A stretch of 64,000 nucleotides of DNA from Hyphomicrobiales bacterium (GCA_900470155.1 UBZT01000019.1:1-64000), one strand, 5' to 3'. Shown: positions 18,826 through 27,859, counted from the stretch's first letter. Notes: generated from the letters alone by a model not told the origin. Numbers and translations are program-made.

Positions 18826-18898
18826 CCCTGTCCTGTGCTGTCCTGCTGTCCTGTCCTGCCCTGCCCTGTCCTGTCCTGTGCTGTGCTGTGCTGTCCTG
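18826..18898. repeat. Pentanucleotide tandem repeat (YBCTG type)
   Basis: 73 bp made of 14 five-base units of the types TCCTG, CCCTG and TGCTG, with one 3-base slip (CTG at 18846-18848). On the minus strand it reads as CAGGA/CAGCA units. It lies between the 3' end of the AraC regulator (18663) and the 3' end of the minus-strand gene at 18956, so it is outside coding sequence. The flanking 18664-18825 shows no gene. Short tandem arrays of this kind can change length by replication slippage. Confidence 0.9.
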
Positions 18899-18955
18899 CC
18901 CAGATCAAAGGGACAACACTGTGAACGACAAGAGCCCCCTTCAGTCGCGTCCAGA

Positions 18956-19552
18956 TCAGTCAAATCTGCGAAGCATGGCCAAAAGCTGCAAGTTTTGCCG
19001 TCTGAGCTCTGCTGCCAGTGTTTGTTTCAAACGCCGATTTTCGGCTTCAAGCCTATCCAATTCTTCGCCCGGTCCATCAACCGACTTAAACGATGATCCC
19101 AAATCGGTTTCTACGGTCGCCGTCTTGGTTTCCTTGGTTCCGACGGATCTACGTATAGCATCCCGCGTCTTGTGGCTCTGCAGCTCTGCCGTTTTTTCTT
19201 CGTGCTGAGCGCCACTGTCCGCGTCTTGATCGAGATTTCCGACGAGGCCTTGGTTCTGATCAGCCGTCACCATGGTGATGGCTTCGACAGGCTTGTTGCC
19301 GAATGAGACCACAGGGCCTGTCTGATGGGTATTCAGCTTCACCGATGGAGCATCAGCAGGCTCGGCCTCAACACCAATTTGCAGGCCCTCGGTCGCATGT
19401 CCGGTCATTGGATCGAATAGATGCGGCGCATCTGCTTCTGCCGCACGCACCAGCGCCTTGAGATCCGTGTTGCCCCAGATCGAGCCGGAGCGCGTATCAT
19501 TGCGTCGCCGTCCCGATTTGAATTCGACGACGAAGTTCTGTGGTCTTTTCAT
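18956..19552 (-). CDS. SyrB-like coiled-coil protein with N-terminal SIWG domain
   Basis: A 198-residue protein of unknown function. The N-terminal about 50 residues (FVVEFKSGRRR, SIWGNTDLKALVRAAE, DAPHLFDP) look like a compact domain that I recall from rhizobial hypothetical proteins. A variable acidic linker follows. The C-terminus LDRLEAENRRLKQTLAAELR then QNLQLLAMLRRFD is a short coiled coil shared with the two genes upstream. It starts 28 bp after the preceding gene, suggesting one transcript. The ribosome site is weak. No catalytic residues or membrane segments are seen. The shared coil suggests assembly with its neighbours, which is inference. Confidence 0.75.
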   Translation of the reverse strand: MKRPQNFVVEFKSGRRRNDTRSGSIWGNTDLKALVRAAEADAPHLFDPMTGHATEGLQIGVEAEPADAPSVKLNTHQTGPVVSFGNKPVEAITMVTADQNQGLVGNLDQDADSGAQHEEKTAELQSHKTRDAIRRSVGTKETKTATVETDLGSSFKSVDGPGEELDRLEAENRRLKQTLAAELRRQNLQLLAMLRRFD

Positions 19553-19580
19553 ATGTCCAGTCTTCGCAAAGATAACGGCG

Positions 19581-20279
19581 TCAGGCGCGATCGAAGCGCT
19601 TGAGCAACTTTCTGAGGTGTTCGTTTTGCAGTTTGAGCTTATCGCCCAACACGATTCTCAGATTTTGCACGTCTGCGTCAAGTCTTTCCATCTCGGCAAG
19701 CATTGGATCGCGTGAGGATGATGAGCGAGATGCGCGGTCAATCTCCCCGACCGCAGGCTTCTTCCCAATTGCAGCATCGGCCTTTTTTGTTGCGACCGAC
19801 TGTCGTTTGCTCTTGCCCACAATCTGCAAAGAAGTATCGGGGCCAGGCACAATCGTCATCTTCCCGTCAGGTAGCGATGCCTTAGCCGCATCCTTTTGTG
19901 CCGGGGTCTTGCTTGCATTCGACCGTTCCGGTTTGGATCGCGCCGATTTCTGCCCACCTTGCCTGCTGGTTGGGGCGACCAACTCAGGTGATGCACCGAT
20001 GGGGCTCACCTCGTTCGACGGTTCAGCATCCGTTTCGTCAAGCGGCGTCGCTTCTGCTGCGGCCGTTGCGCGAACCGGATCAACCACTTTCTCTGCAGCA
20101 CGCGGAGCGGGTTCGTCCAGTGAAGGTTTGGTAACTGCTTTCGCTGGTGTGACTTCGCGCTCAACCTCTGGCTCGCTTGTCGGCGCAGAACTCGGCACTA
20201 TCTTTGGCGCTTCTTCCGGCGCTTGGTCTTTAGGCTGGCGGGATGCCAGATCGGCAAGAAATCTCCAAGGGGATCTCAT
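19581..20279 (-). CDS. SyrB-like coiled-coil protein with long Ala/Pro/Lys linker
   Basis: A 232-residue low-complexity protein. The start MRSPWRFLADLASRQ is followed by about 150 residues rich in Ala, Pro, Ser, Glu and Lys, probably disordered. The C-terminal about 45 residues (MLAEMERLDADVQNLRIVLG, KLKLQNEHLRKLLKRF) form a coiled coil with the same pattern as in the genes on either side: L..L...L..L..KL..QN..L. A strong GGAGGACTAAGCT precedes the ATG. Function is not known; the basic, Ala/Pro-rich make-up recalls histone-H1-like or SyrB-type regulators. Confidence 0.72.
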   Translation of the reverse strand: MRSPWRFLADLASRQPKDQAPEEAPKIVPSSAPTSEPEVEREVTPAKAVTKPSLDEPAPRAAEKVVDPVRATAAAEATPLDETDAEPSNEVSPIGASPELVAPTSRQGGQKSARSKPERSNASKTPAQKDAAKASLPDGKMTIVPGPDTSLQIVGKSKRQSVATKKADAAIGKKPAVGEIDRASRSSSSRDPMLAEMERLDADVQNLRIVLGDKLKLQNEHLRKLLKRFDRA

Positions 20280-20437
20280 TAGCTTAGTCCTCCAGCAATC
20301 TGCACTGCGATTTCGCGGCAGGGTTCATATCCGGGTCTGCGGCACAAACCCGTCTATGCCGTTTGAAAATGATCTAGGGGGCGAGCGCGGTCTAACAACC
20401 GCCCCGCGCCACCTTGATCTTTTGCGCTTATCGAAAC

Positions 20438-20872
20438 TCAGGCGGACCCCAACCGTTTACGGAGGTCGGCATTTTCCTGACGCAGCTTGTCGGCAAGCGC
20501 CTTGCGCAGTGTCTTGTTTTCTTCTTCAAGCTTGATGAGGTCTGCAAATTCATCGCCAGTGGATGCTGGTGACTTGGCAACTGATGTCTTGGCCAGAGCT
20601 GGCTTGCTCTGAGCAGGCTTGGCAACCTTTTTCGGCGCCGACGCCTTGATTGTATCTTTCGCTGTCGTCGAGGCAACAGCTTCCGTTTCGCCGCGTTTGC
20701 GACGCTGGACCGGAGCAGCCTTTGCCGGCGCGACCTCGGCCTTCACAGGCGCAGCTTTTGCAGGTTCGGCGGTTGCCTTCGGCTTGTTCGGCCCGCGCTT
20801 CTTTTTAACCTTGACCGGCGTCTCTGTCACCGCAACCTCGGCAACGGCGCCTGCATTGTTCTCATCAGCCAT
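20438..20872 (-). CDS. SyrB-like regulator
   Basis: A 144-residue small basic protein resembling SyrB, described in Sinorhizobium meliloti as a negative regulator of syrM. It has MADENNAGAVAEVAV at the start, a basic patch KVKKKRGPNKPK at about residues 22-33 that could contact DNA, an Ala/Lys/Pro-rich middle, and the C-terminal coil LIKLEEENKTLRKALADKL then RQENADLRKRLGSA. A strong AAAGGAGACATTT precedes the ATG. It is the first of three co-directional genes sharing this coil. I assign it from memory of the SyrB pattern; no search was possible. DNA binding is inferred. Confidence 0.75.
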   Translation of the reverse strand: MADENNAGAVAEVAVTETPVKVKKKRGPNKPKATAEPAKAAPVKAEVAPAKAAPVQRRKRGETEAVASTTAKDTIKASAPKKVAKPAQSKPALAKTSVAKSPASTGDEFADLIKLEEENKTLRKALADKLRQENADLRKRLGSA

Positions 20873-21076
20873 AAATGTCTCCTTTTGTTGCGATAGATCT
20901 TTTTCACTGAGGTACCGTGTCTGTCAACAAAAACGCTGCGACGCGGCGAATTTTGGCACTTTCTCCGCTCAAAATGTCACCGCAAGACACTTGCAGCGAT
21001 ACTGCCAATGCAACGGGACAAATTCATCTCATCATCCAGCAGATCCAGTTGCCCGAAATGTTCGTAGCCGCAAGCA

Positions 21077-22650
21077 GTGACAACAAACCTGATGCCATGC
21101 ACATTGACCTCCATCCGAAATCTAATCTTCATACTCGGTGACCAGTTGTCGCCAACGTTGTCCAGCCTGGAAGGCGCCGATCCGGATCGGGACGTCGTAC
21201 TGATGTGCGAGGTAATGGAAGAGGCAAGCTATGTGCAGCATCACAAACTCAAGATTGCCCTGATCTTTTCTGCCATGCGGCATTTCGGCGAAGAGCTCAG
21301 AAGTCATGGCTTTGGCGTCCGGTACATCAAGCTCGACCATCCCGATAATTCTGGTTCGTTCTCCGGCGAACTGAAGCGCGCCGTCAACGCAATTTCACCT
21401 GAACGCGTGGTCGCCACTGAAGGCTCAGAGTGGCGCGTTCTGGAGGCGATGAATACATGGCAGAGCGATCTTGGCCTACCGGTCGACATCCGCATCGACA
21501 GCCGGTTCCTGTGCTCGAAGGTAGAGTTTCGCAAATGGAGCGCGGGGCGCCGATCGCTGACGATGGAATATTTCTACCGCGACATGCGGCGCCGTACGGG
21601 CTTGTTGATGAACGGCACGGATCCCGAAGGGCATCGCTGGAATTTTGATGCGGACAATCGTCAACCGGCAAAGCCCGATCTGTTTCGCCCGAAACATAAG
21701 GGCTTTCCGCCGGATGCATTGACAAAGGATGTGCTTGCGCTCGTCGAACGCATATTTCCGAAAAATATAGGTTCGACAGCCGGCTTCTCATTTGCGGTGA
21801 CCAGATCCGATGCGCAGAGTGCTGCAGACGCATTCATGCGGGATTTTCTGCCGGCATTTGGCGAAACCCAGGACGCCATGCTGAGCGAAGAGCCCTTCCT
21901 CAACCACGCTCTCCTGTCCTTTTACATCAACATTGGCTTGCTGGATCCTCTCTCCCTGTGCAAGGCGGCCGAGCGGGCCTATCTCGAGGGACACGCGCCC
22001 ATCGCCAGCGTCGAGGGCTTCATTCGCCAGATCATCGGATGGCGCGAGTAAATTCGCGGGATCTACTGGTTGACGATGCCGGGGTATGAAATGAGCAATG
22101 CCCTCGATGCGCATCGTCCCCTGCCAGATTTCTTTTGGACCGGCGACACCGGCATGGCGTGTCTGTCCACGGTGATTACCCAGACAATCACCATGCCTAC
22201 GCGCATCACATCCAGCGCCTCATGGTGGTCGGCAATTTTTCCATGCTTGCCGGCCTTGATCCGCATGCTGTTCATCAGTGGTATCTCGCCGTCTATGCGG
22301 ATGCATTCGAATGGGTGGAGCTGCCCAATGTGATCGGCATGAGCCAGTTTGCCGACGGCGGCCTGATGTCTTCAAAGCCCTATGCCGCCAGTGGCGCCTA
22401 CATCGCGCGCATGTCCAACTATTGCGATGGCTGCCGCTATGATGTTGCCAAGAAGGTCGGCGCGGACGCCTGCCCGCTGAATGTTCTCTACTGGCATTTC
22501 ATCGACCGCAATGCGGCAAAACTGGCAAAGAACCATCGCCTCGCACAGACTTATGCAACGTGGCATCGCATGGATGACGGGAAAAAACACGAGTACCGGA
22601 ACAGTGCTGAAAGCTTCCTGGATAAACTCGATCGGGGCGCGCCCGTATAA
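21077..22650 (+). pseudogene. phrB: Iron-sulfur type (6-4) photolyase/cryptochrome, broken by stop and frameshift
   Basis: Sequence of a deoxyribodipyrimidine photolyase-related protein of the bacterial iron-sulfur class (PhrB of Agrobacterium is the model). The N-terminal Rossmann part (IFILGDQLSP) and alpha domain run from 21077 to a TAA at 22049-22051 where the family has Tyr (GWRE, stop, then IRGIYWLTMPGYEMSNALDA continues in frame). A second lesion is a missing base after 22189: QTI is followed in the other frame by HAYAHHIQRLMV. From there the FAD domain and Fe-S Cys (MSNYCDGCRYDV, ACPLNVLYWHF) read through to 22650. Two independent lesions argue for real decay rather than a sequencing slip. 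The GTG start is uncertain. Confidence 0.88.
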
Positions 22651-22687
22651 GGGGGAATGCCAGCAGCGGTCCTATGGAGACGAAGCT

Positions 22688-22840
22688 TTGGCAAAAATGG
22701 TGAGGAAGACAGATTTGCCGACGAAGACTTGCCGCAGCTGTGGCCTGCCTTTCACGTGGCGACGTAAATGGTCGAGAACATGGGACGAGGTAAAGCTCTG
22801 CTCGGAGCGATGCCGGCGCACAAAGCCGAAATCAGGCTGA
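22688..22840 (+). CDS. DUF2256 domain protein
   Basis: A 50-residue protein with the DUF2256 pattern: LPTKTCRSCGLPFTWRRKW followed by WDEVKLCSERCRR. The four Cys (CxxC and CxxxC) suggest zinc binding. I prefer the TTG at 22688 (GGAGA seven bases upstream, reading MAKMVRKTD) over the ATG at 22697. DUF2256 genes commonly sit beside photolyase/cryptochrome genes, as here. The gene is intact although its neighbour is broken. Its last nine bases overlap the convergent acyltransferase fragment. Confidence 0.85.
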   Translation: MAKMVRKTDLPTKTCRSCGLPFTWRRKWSRTWDEVKLCSERCRRTKPKSG

Positions 22841-23674
22841 CAACTGTGCAAGCCGGCTTCGCGCCGTGTTCGCACGCAGCCAATTTTGCAAAGGCTCATC
22901 GACGAGCCGATAGGTGACTATGCCACCCAGCAGACTAGCGAGAAGTGTCAGGATACTGAACACGGCAAGTGACAGTCCACCACTTCCGAACGGCAGTCGC
23001 AACCACAGTTGCCCCATGGCCGACAGCACGATCCCATGCGTGAGATACAACGCATAGGACGAGTCTCCGAGCAATTTCGGCAAAGGCCAGATTGGCAGCG
23101 CACGCGCCTTCTCCAACAGGAGTGCCCCCGACACAATCATGGCCGCTGGCACGCCAAGCAGGATGAAGCGCAATAGGTCAACATGTTGGGCGATAAACGG
23201 CGACGCCATAAACAACATCATGCCGGCAAACAAAAGTGACGCCCCGGCTTTGCGCGAACCGGCGCGTTTTGAAAGCACCCACGCGATCCCCACGCCGAAC
23301 AGGAATTCGAGGAGGATACTCGATGTGAGGAAAATCGCAGGCGGCCAGTCCGGACGAACCAGTATACCAAGCAGAGGCAGCGCAATCAGCACCGCGCTGA
23401 CTGCAAGCACGCGCCAACGGGGCAAGAGAAAGAGGCAAAGGCCGAACGCCGCATAAAACAGCATTTCATAGTTCAGCGTCCAGCCAGGTACCAGGATGGG
23501 ATAAAGCGATCCGTCGGCAGGCGAGGGATATGGCAGGAAGGCATAGGATGCAGCGACATGCATGGCGTCGAATCGAATGCTTTTGAGAAACTGCGGCGTG
23601 AATATCGCCACCACTCGCGGCCATGTGAAGCGCTGCCCGAATTCAGCCACACCGGTGACATCTGAGCGTTGCAT
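22832..23674 (-). pseudogene. Acyltransferase 3 family, lacks N-terminal region
   Basis: A 280-codon reading frame with about eight membrane helices typical of the acyltransferase 3 (OafA/ExoZ) family, which O-acylates surface sugars. The core GWTLNYEMLFYAAFGL, the middle ILLEFLFGVGIAW and the end KLLGDSSYALYLTHGIVLSA with YRLVDEPLQNWLR are clear. Missing are the first about 80-90 residues with the family's catalytic His (LRG...H) and SGF motif. Further upstream in frame nothing resembles the family, and a short divergent gene begins 38 bp away. I read it as a 5'-truncated remnant; a functional short form is less likely. Confidence 0.7.
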
Positions 23675-23711
23675 GACCGTGTTATTCCGCAGCCAAAGGA
23701 GGAGTACGGCC

Positions 23712-23915
23712 ATGCACGACCTGTCGATTTCAGAAGCTTTGAGTGATCCGTTGATCCGGCAAATGCTGCGCGCGGACAAGATTAGCCTCGACACATTCGC
23801 CCAGCTGCTCGACAAGGCTGCCAGAGAGCGGAAACGCCGGCTTGCGCCTATTGACAGGAGTGCAGGCAAGATCGAGGCTGGATTTTTCCGACAAGGCCCT
23901 CCACCGGCAGCGTAA
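23712..23915 (+). CDS. Small conserved hypothetical protein
   Basis: A 67-residue soluble protein beginning MHDLSISEALSDPLIRQMLR. AAGGAGG lies nine bases upstream of the ATG, a strong ribosome site that supports expression. The first about 40 residues are predicted helical (LIRQMLRADKISLDTFAQLL); the tail is basic. I recall similar short proteins in rhizobia but know no function. It is divergent from the truncated acyltransferase and co-directional with the two-component genes, 360 bp away. Confidence 0.65.
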   Translation: MHDLSISEALSDPLIRQMLRADKISLDTFAQLLDKAARERKRRLAPIDRSAGKIEAGFFRQGPPPAA

Positions 23916-24275
23916 CGCCGCGAGAGCAATGATTTTCGGTGCGGCTTTGACCGACCAACTACATGTTCCGATCTGGCCAACCGCAACTCTTAGGAAGGCC
24001 GTGCGGCGCGCAGAATAATTTGTGGGGTGACCAAGATCCTTATCCCACTCCAAGGGTTGACGATCGTCGCGCCCGGCACGGATCATTAAAGAACGGCGCC
24101 CAATTGGGCAGATCCCGGCGATCGGGTCGATACGGCGGTGAGATCCTTGCGCCTGTCGGTCGGAACAACTGCCCTGTGCGGCTGCAGCCCCCCTCCCTGA
24201 CCCTGTCATTTTCTAGAACATGCGCATTTGTGCCGCAAGTCCGGGCTTGCTATGGATGTTGCGGTGGAGGAGAGA
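23916..24275. other. Intergenic region before the two-component system
   Basis: No coding region is supported. It must hold the promoter of the response regulator gene, but I could not pick a convincing -35/-10 or -24/-12 pair. No strong inverted repeat was found. Confidence 0.4.
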
Positions 24276-25799
24276 ATGAACACTTTGCAGAAAGCTGCGC
24301 AGAAAGAGGCTATGTCGAACATCGCGGCGCCTGTGCGTGACCGGGAATTCGGACCTCTGCTCGCCCAAGCTTCCATCCTGATTGTCGATGACGAACCGGG
24401 CATGCGCAATTTTCTCGTGCGCACGCTTGGTCCACGCTGCCGGCTGGTCGAAGAGGCCGCCGATACAGACGAAGCATCCCGCAAACTCGACCAGCAGCAT
24501 TTCGATCTTGTTATCCTCGACAATATCATGCCGGGAAAAAACGGCGTTGACTGGCTCGCCGAGCAGCGCACCATCGGACTGTTTGCCGAGGCTATCCTGA
24601 TCACCGCCTTTGCCGATCTAGACACGGCAATCCAGGCGCTGCGTGCCGGCGCGGTCGACTTCGTGCTCAAACCGTTCCGTTCCAACCAGATCCTGAACTC
24701 GGTTGCCCGCTGTCTGGAGCGCATGCGGCTGCAGCGTGAGAATTTCGTGCTGCGCTACGAGTTAAAGGCGGCGTCCGAACACATATTGTTGCGCGACAGA
24801 CTGATTGGCGGATCGACAGTGATCGGAGATCTGCGCACCACCATCGCCAAGCTTGCACCGCTGCCGACATCGGTGTTGCTCACCGGCGAATCCGGCACCG
24901 GAAAAGAGGTTGCAGCCCGCTCGCTGCATACGTTATCCGACCGGGCGGAGAAACCGTTCGTGCCCGTCAATTGCGCCGCCATTCCCGCCGACATGATCGA
25001 GACTGAACTGTTTGGCCACATCAAGGGCGCCTTCACCGGTGCCGGTCATGGCCGAGAGGGCCTGTTCACTCACGCCCAGGGCGGCACGCTCTTCCTCGAC
25101 GAAATCGCCGAAATGCCCCTTGCGACCCAGAGCAAACTGCTCCGGGTGATCGAGGACCGCCGTGTGCGGCCGGTCGGATCGGAGCGCGAAGTGCCCGTCG
25201 ACCTGCGCTTCGTCTTCGCCACCAATGCCAACCTGCAGAGGGAGGTCGAACAGGGGCGGTTCCGTGCCGATCTTTTTTATCGCATCAACGTGATGCAACT
25301 GCATCTGCCGCCGCTTCGCGACCGAGGCAATGACGTACAGGAACTTGCCGATCTGTTTATGACCAAACTGTCTCAACAGCTCGGCATGCCTCCGGTCGCA
25401 ATCGACCCACCGGTCCGTGCCGCACTTGGCCGCTATGGCTGGCCAGGCAATGTGCGGGAATTGCGCAACCTGATCGAACGGACACTGATCCTTGGAAAAT
25501 TCCCCGGCGAATTTCGCGATGGGCCTCGAAGTGCGGCAGCAGGTACGCGCAGCATTCACGATAATTTCGCCGACAGCAAGCCGATGGATAAACCCTCTGC
25601 CTACGCCGCATCCTGTCCCTCAGGCATCCTTGTGAACGATACAGGCAAGGCTGGATCGGACGATACGCTGGAGGATGTCGAGAGGCGCCATATTCTCGCC
25701 GTTCTGGAAAACTGTGCTGGAAATCGCGACGAAGCCGCGCGCCGGCTCGGCGTTTCGCGCAAGACCATCGACCGAAAATGTGCCGCCTGGAATGGCTGA
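24276..25799 (+). CDS. Sigma-54-dependent response regulator (NtrC/DctD type)
   Basis: A 507-residue activator with three parts: a receiver domain (ILIVDDEPGMRNFL, phospho-acceptor Asp in VILDNIMPG, Lys in FVLKPFRSNQ), an AAA+ domain (Walker A GESGTGKEVAARSLH, the sigma-54 contact loop GAFTGA, Walker B GGTLFLDEIAEM, GWPGNVRELRNLIERT), and a Fis-type helix-turn-helix (NRDEAARRLGVSRKTIDRK). GGAGG five bases upstream supports the ATG at 24276. The stop overlaps the region before the sensor kinase, so the two are co-translated. The target is very likely the sigma-54 promoter at 27922-27937. Confidence 0.93.
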   Translation: MNTLQKAAQKEAMSNIAAPVRDREFGPLLAQASILIVDDEPGMRNFLVRTLGPRCRLVEEAADTDEASRKLDQQHFDLVILDNIMPGKNGVDWLAEQRTIGLFAEAILITAFADLDTAIQALRAGAVDFVLKPFRSNQILNSVARCLERMRLQRENFVLRYELKAASEHILLRDRLIGGSTVIGDLRTTIAKLAPLPTSVLLTGESGTGKEVAARSLHTLSDRAEKPFVPVNCAAIPADMIETELFGHIKGAFTGAGHGREGLFTHAQGGTLFLDEIAEMPLATQSKLLRVIEDRRVRPVGSEREVPVDLRFVFATNANLQREVEQGRFRADLFYRINVMQLHLPPLRDRGNDVQELADLFMTKLSQQLGMPPVAIDPPVRAALGRYGWPGNVRELRNLIERTLILGKFPGEFRDGPRSAAAGTRSIHDNFADSKPMDKPSAYAASCPSGILVNDTGKAGSDDTLEDVERRHILAVLENCAGNRDEAARRLGVSRKTIDRKCAAWNG

Positions 25800-25809
25800 G
25801 GCAGGTGAT

Positions 25810-27822
25810 ATGTCCACCCCGGCACGTGCCGTCCGGCCGGTGCGATCGATCCGGTTCCGGCTGCTGGCAATTGCGCTTCTGCCGACGCTGGTCATTTTGC
25901 CGCTGCTGCTCGGCATCACCATTGCGCGCTGGAACTCAAAGTTCGACGCCCTTCTGATTGCCAAGGTCAATGGCGATCTCACCATCGCACACCAGTATCT
26001 GTCTCGCATTCTGGAAAACACCGGCGAACAAATCCAGGCGCTGGCGGTTTCTGTGGCCTTTCAGGATGCGGCCTCCTCTGGCGTGCCTGCAGATCTGACT
26101 ACATTTCTCGAGCAAAGCCGCCAGAAGCTGGGGCTTGATTTCCTGGTGCTGGTCGAAGGTGGGACCGAACCGGTGGTCGAAGGGCAATCGCTTGCAGCCT
26201 TTCCCGTCGTTGCCTCAGCGCTCAAGGGCACGTCCTCAACGGCAATCGACATCGTCTCCAACCGGCAGCTGGCCGAAATTGCGCCGGCACTGGCTGAGCG
26301 TGCCCTGATCGATCTCGTCGATACACCCAACGCGGTTGAAACCGATCGGAAAAGTGAAACACGCGGGATGGTGGTTCAGTCAGCCAGCCCGATCAGTCTT
26401 CCAGACAATCGGATACCAGCAGGCAATCGGGCGGCACTGGTCGGCGGCATCCTTCTCAACCAGAACCTGGTTTTCATCGATACTATCAACGATCTTGTCT
26501 ACCGCGAAGCAAGCCTGCCGGAGGGAAGCAAGGGTACAGCGACACTCTTTCTCGAAGATGTGCGCATTAGTACCAATGTGCGGCTTTTCGAGGATCGCCG
26601 CGCACTTGGAACCCGTGTATCGGCCGCGGTGCGCACCGCGGTGCTGGATGAAGGCCAGACCTGGCTCGACAGCGCCTTTGTCGTCAACGATTGGTATATT
26701 TCGGCCTATGAGCCGATCACAGACAGCTTCGGCAACCGCGTCGGCATGCTCTATGTCGGATTTCTCGAGACGCCATTTCGCGAGGCTAAACAGACCACCC
26801 TCATCACAATCATACTGGCCTTTCTGGCCGTTGCCGTCGTCAGCGTCCCGATCTTCCTGCGCTGGGCGCGATCGATCTTCAAGCCTCTGGAGCGCATGAG
26901 CGACACGATTACGCGCGTTGAGGCCGGCAACATGGGCGCGCGCACGGAGTTGATGGTCGCCAGCGACGAGATCGGCCGCGTTGCGCTGCATCTTGATGGC
27001 CTGCTGGACCAGTTGCAGCAGCGGGACCGAGACCTGCGCCTTTGGAATGACGAACTGAACGACCGCGTTGCGGAACGCACCAGCGAACTGGAGCAAGCCA
27101 ACCGCCGGATCGAAGCGGCGACCAAACAATTGATCATGTCTGAAAAACTCGCAGCCATTGGCGAGATCACCGCCGGTGTTGCCCACGAGATCAACAATCC
27201 GATCGCGGTCATCCAGGGAAATCTCGACGTTGTGCGCAGCGTCCTTGGGCAAAAGGCGGAAGAGGCCAAGGTCGAGTTCCGGCTGATCGATGAGCAGATC
27301 CACAGGATCAGCCAGATCGTCACCAAGCTCTTGCAATTTGCCAAGCCTGAGGAATATGCCGGTTATGTCGAACGCCACGCAATAAATGCGGTGATCCTGG
27401 ATTGCCTGCCCCTCGTCCAGCACCTGCTGAACAAAGCCGATATCAGTCTCGTTCTGGAGGACCGAGCCACGCGACTGGTGCTGATGAACCGCACGGAACT
27501 GCAGCAAGTCGCGATCAACCTGATCGTCAACGCCCTGCATGCCATGCCGGCTGGCGGAACGTTGACGATCCGCACATTCGATCACGATATGGAAAACAAA
27601 GCGGGTGTCGCGCTGGAAGTGGAAGATACCGGTGTTGGCATGTCGGCCGACCTGATCGGCCGTATCTTCGATCCATTCTTTTCCACCAAGAAGCGGGAGG
27701 GAACCGGTCTTGGTCTCTCCATCAGCCAGGGCCTGATCGACCGGCAGGGCGGTCGGATCTCGGTGGAGAGCGAACCTGACAAAGGGACCTGCTTTAGCAT
27801 CTGGCTACCTGAAGCCCGCTGA
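25810..27822 (+). CDS. Membrane sensor histidine kinase with Cache-type sensor domain
   Basis: A 670-residue sensor. A first membrane helix (LLAIALLPTLVILPLLLGIT) is followed by about 300 periplasmic residues that look like a Cache-type ligand domain, a second helix (LITIILAFLAVAVVSVPIFL), a HAMP domain, a coiled linker, and the kinase core: phospho-His in GEITAGVAHEINNPIAVIQG and ATPase boxes NLIVNALHAMPAGG, DTGVGMS and GTGLGLSI. GAGGCAGG just upstream favours the ATG at 25810; an ATG at 25792 overlapping the regulator stop is possible. It probably senses a carboxylate taken up by the adjacent transporter. Confidence 0.92.
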   Translation: MSTPARAVRPVRSIRFRLLAIALLPTLVILPLLLGITIARWNSKFDALLIAKVNGDLTIAHQYLSRILENTGEQIQALAVSVAFQDAASSGVPADLTTFLEQSRQKLGLDFLVLVEGGTEPVVEGQSLAAFPVVASALKGTSSTAIDIVSNRQLAEIAPALAERALIDLVDTPNAVETDRKSETRGMVVQSASPISLPDNRIPAGNRAALVGGILLNQNLVFIDTINDLVYREASLPEGSKGTATLFLEDVRISTNVRLFEDRRALGTRVSAAVRTAVLDEGQTWLDSAFVVNDWYISAYEPITDSFGNRVGMLYVGFLETPFREAKQTTLITIILAFLAVAVVSVPIFLRWARSIFKPLERMSDTITRVEAGNMGARTELMVASDEIGRVALHLDGLLDQLQQRDRDLRLWNDELNDRVAERTSELEQANRRIEAATKQLIMSEKLAAIGEITAGVAHEINNPIAVIQGNLDVVRSVLGQKAEEAKVEFRLIDEQIHRISQIVTKLLQFAKPEEYAGYVERHAINAVILDCLPLVQHLLNKADISLVLEDRATRLVLMNRTELQQVAINLIVNALHAMPAGGTLTIRTFDHDMENKAGVALEVEDTGVGMSADLIGRIFDPFFSTKKREGTGLGLSISQGLIDRQGGRISVESEPDKGTCFSIWLPEAR

Positions 27823-27823
27823 C

Positions 27824-27836
27824 GGACAACTTGTCT
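27824..27836. promoter_or_regulatory. Upstream activator site 1
   Basis: GGACAACTTGTCT, one mismatch from a perfect palindrome of the form GGACAA-N-TTGTCC. It begins two bases after the kinase stop and is centred about 93 bp upstream of the -24 element. With the second copy it is the likely binding site of the response regulator dimer. Confidence 0.7.
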
Positions 27837-27846
27837 TTAAGAGCCA

Positions 27847-27859
27847 GGACAATTTGTCC
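27847..27859. promoter_or_regulatory. Upstream activator site 2
   Basis: GGACAATTTGTCC, a perfect palindrome, centred 23 bp after the first site and about 70 bp upstream of the -24 element. Paired dyads at this distance are the usual arrangement for NtrC-class activators. Confidence 0.72.

Noticed and set aside
18292..18963. Minus-strand frame that translates the 5-bp repeat as a Gly/Gln/Asp/Arg repeat
   Set aside because: It overlaps the C-terminal DNA-binding domain of the AraC gene in antisense, and the peptide repeat simply reflects the DNA repeat.
23675..23986. Upstream extension of the truncated acyltransferase frame
   Set aside because: The 104 extra codons show no membrane helices or family motifs and are antisense to a small gene with a strong ribosome site.
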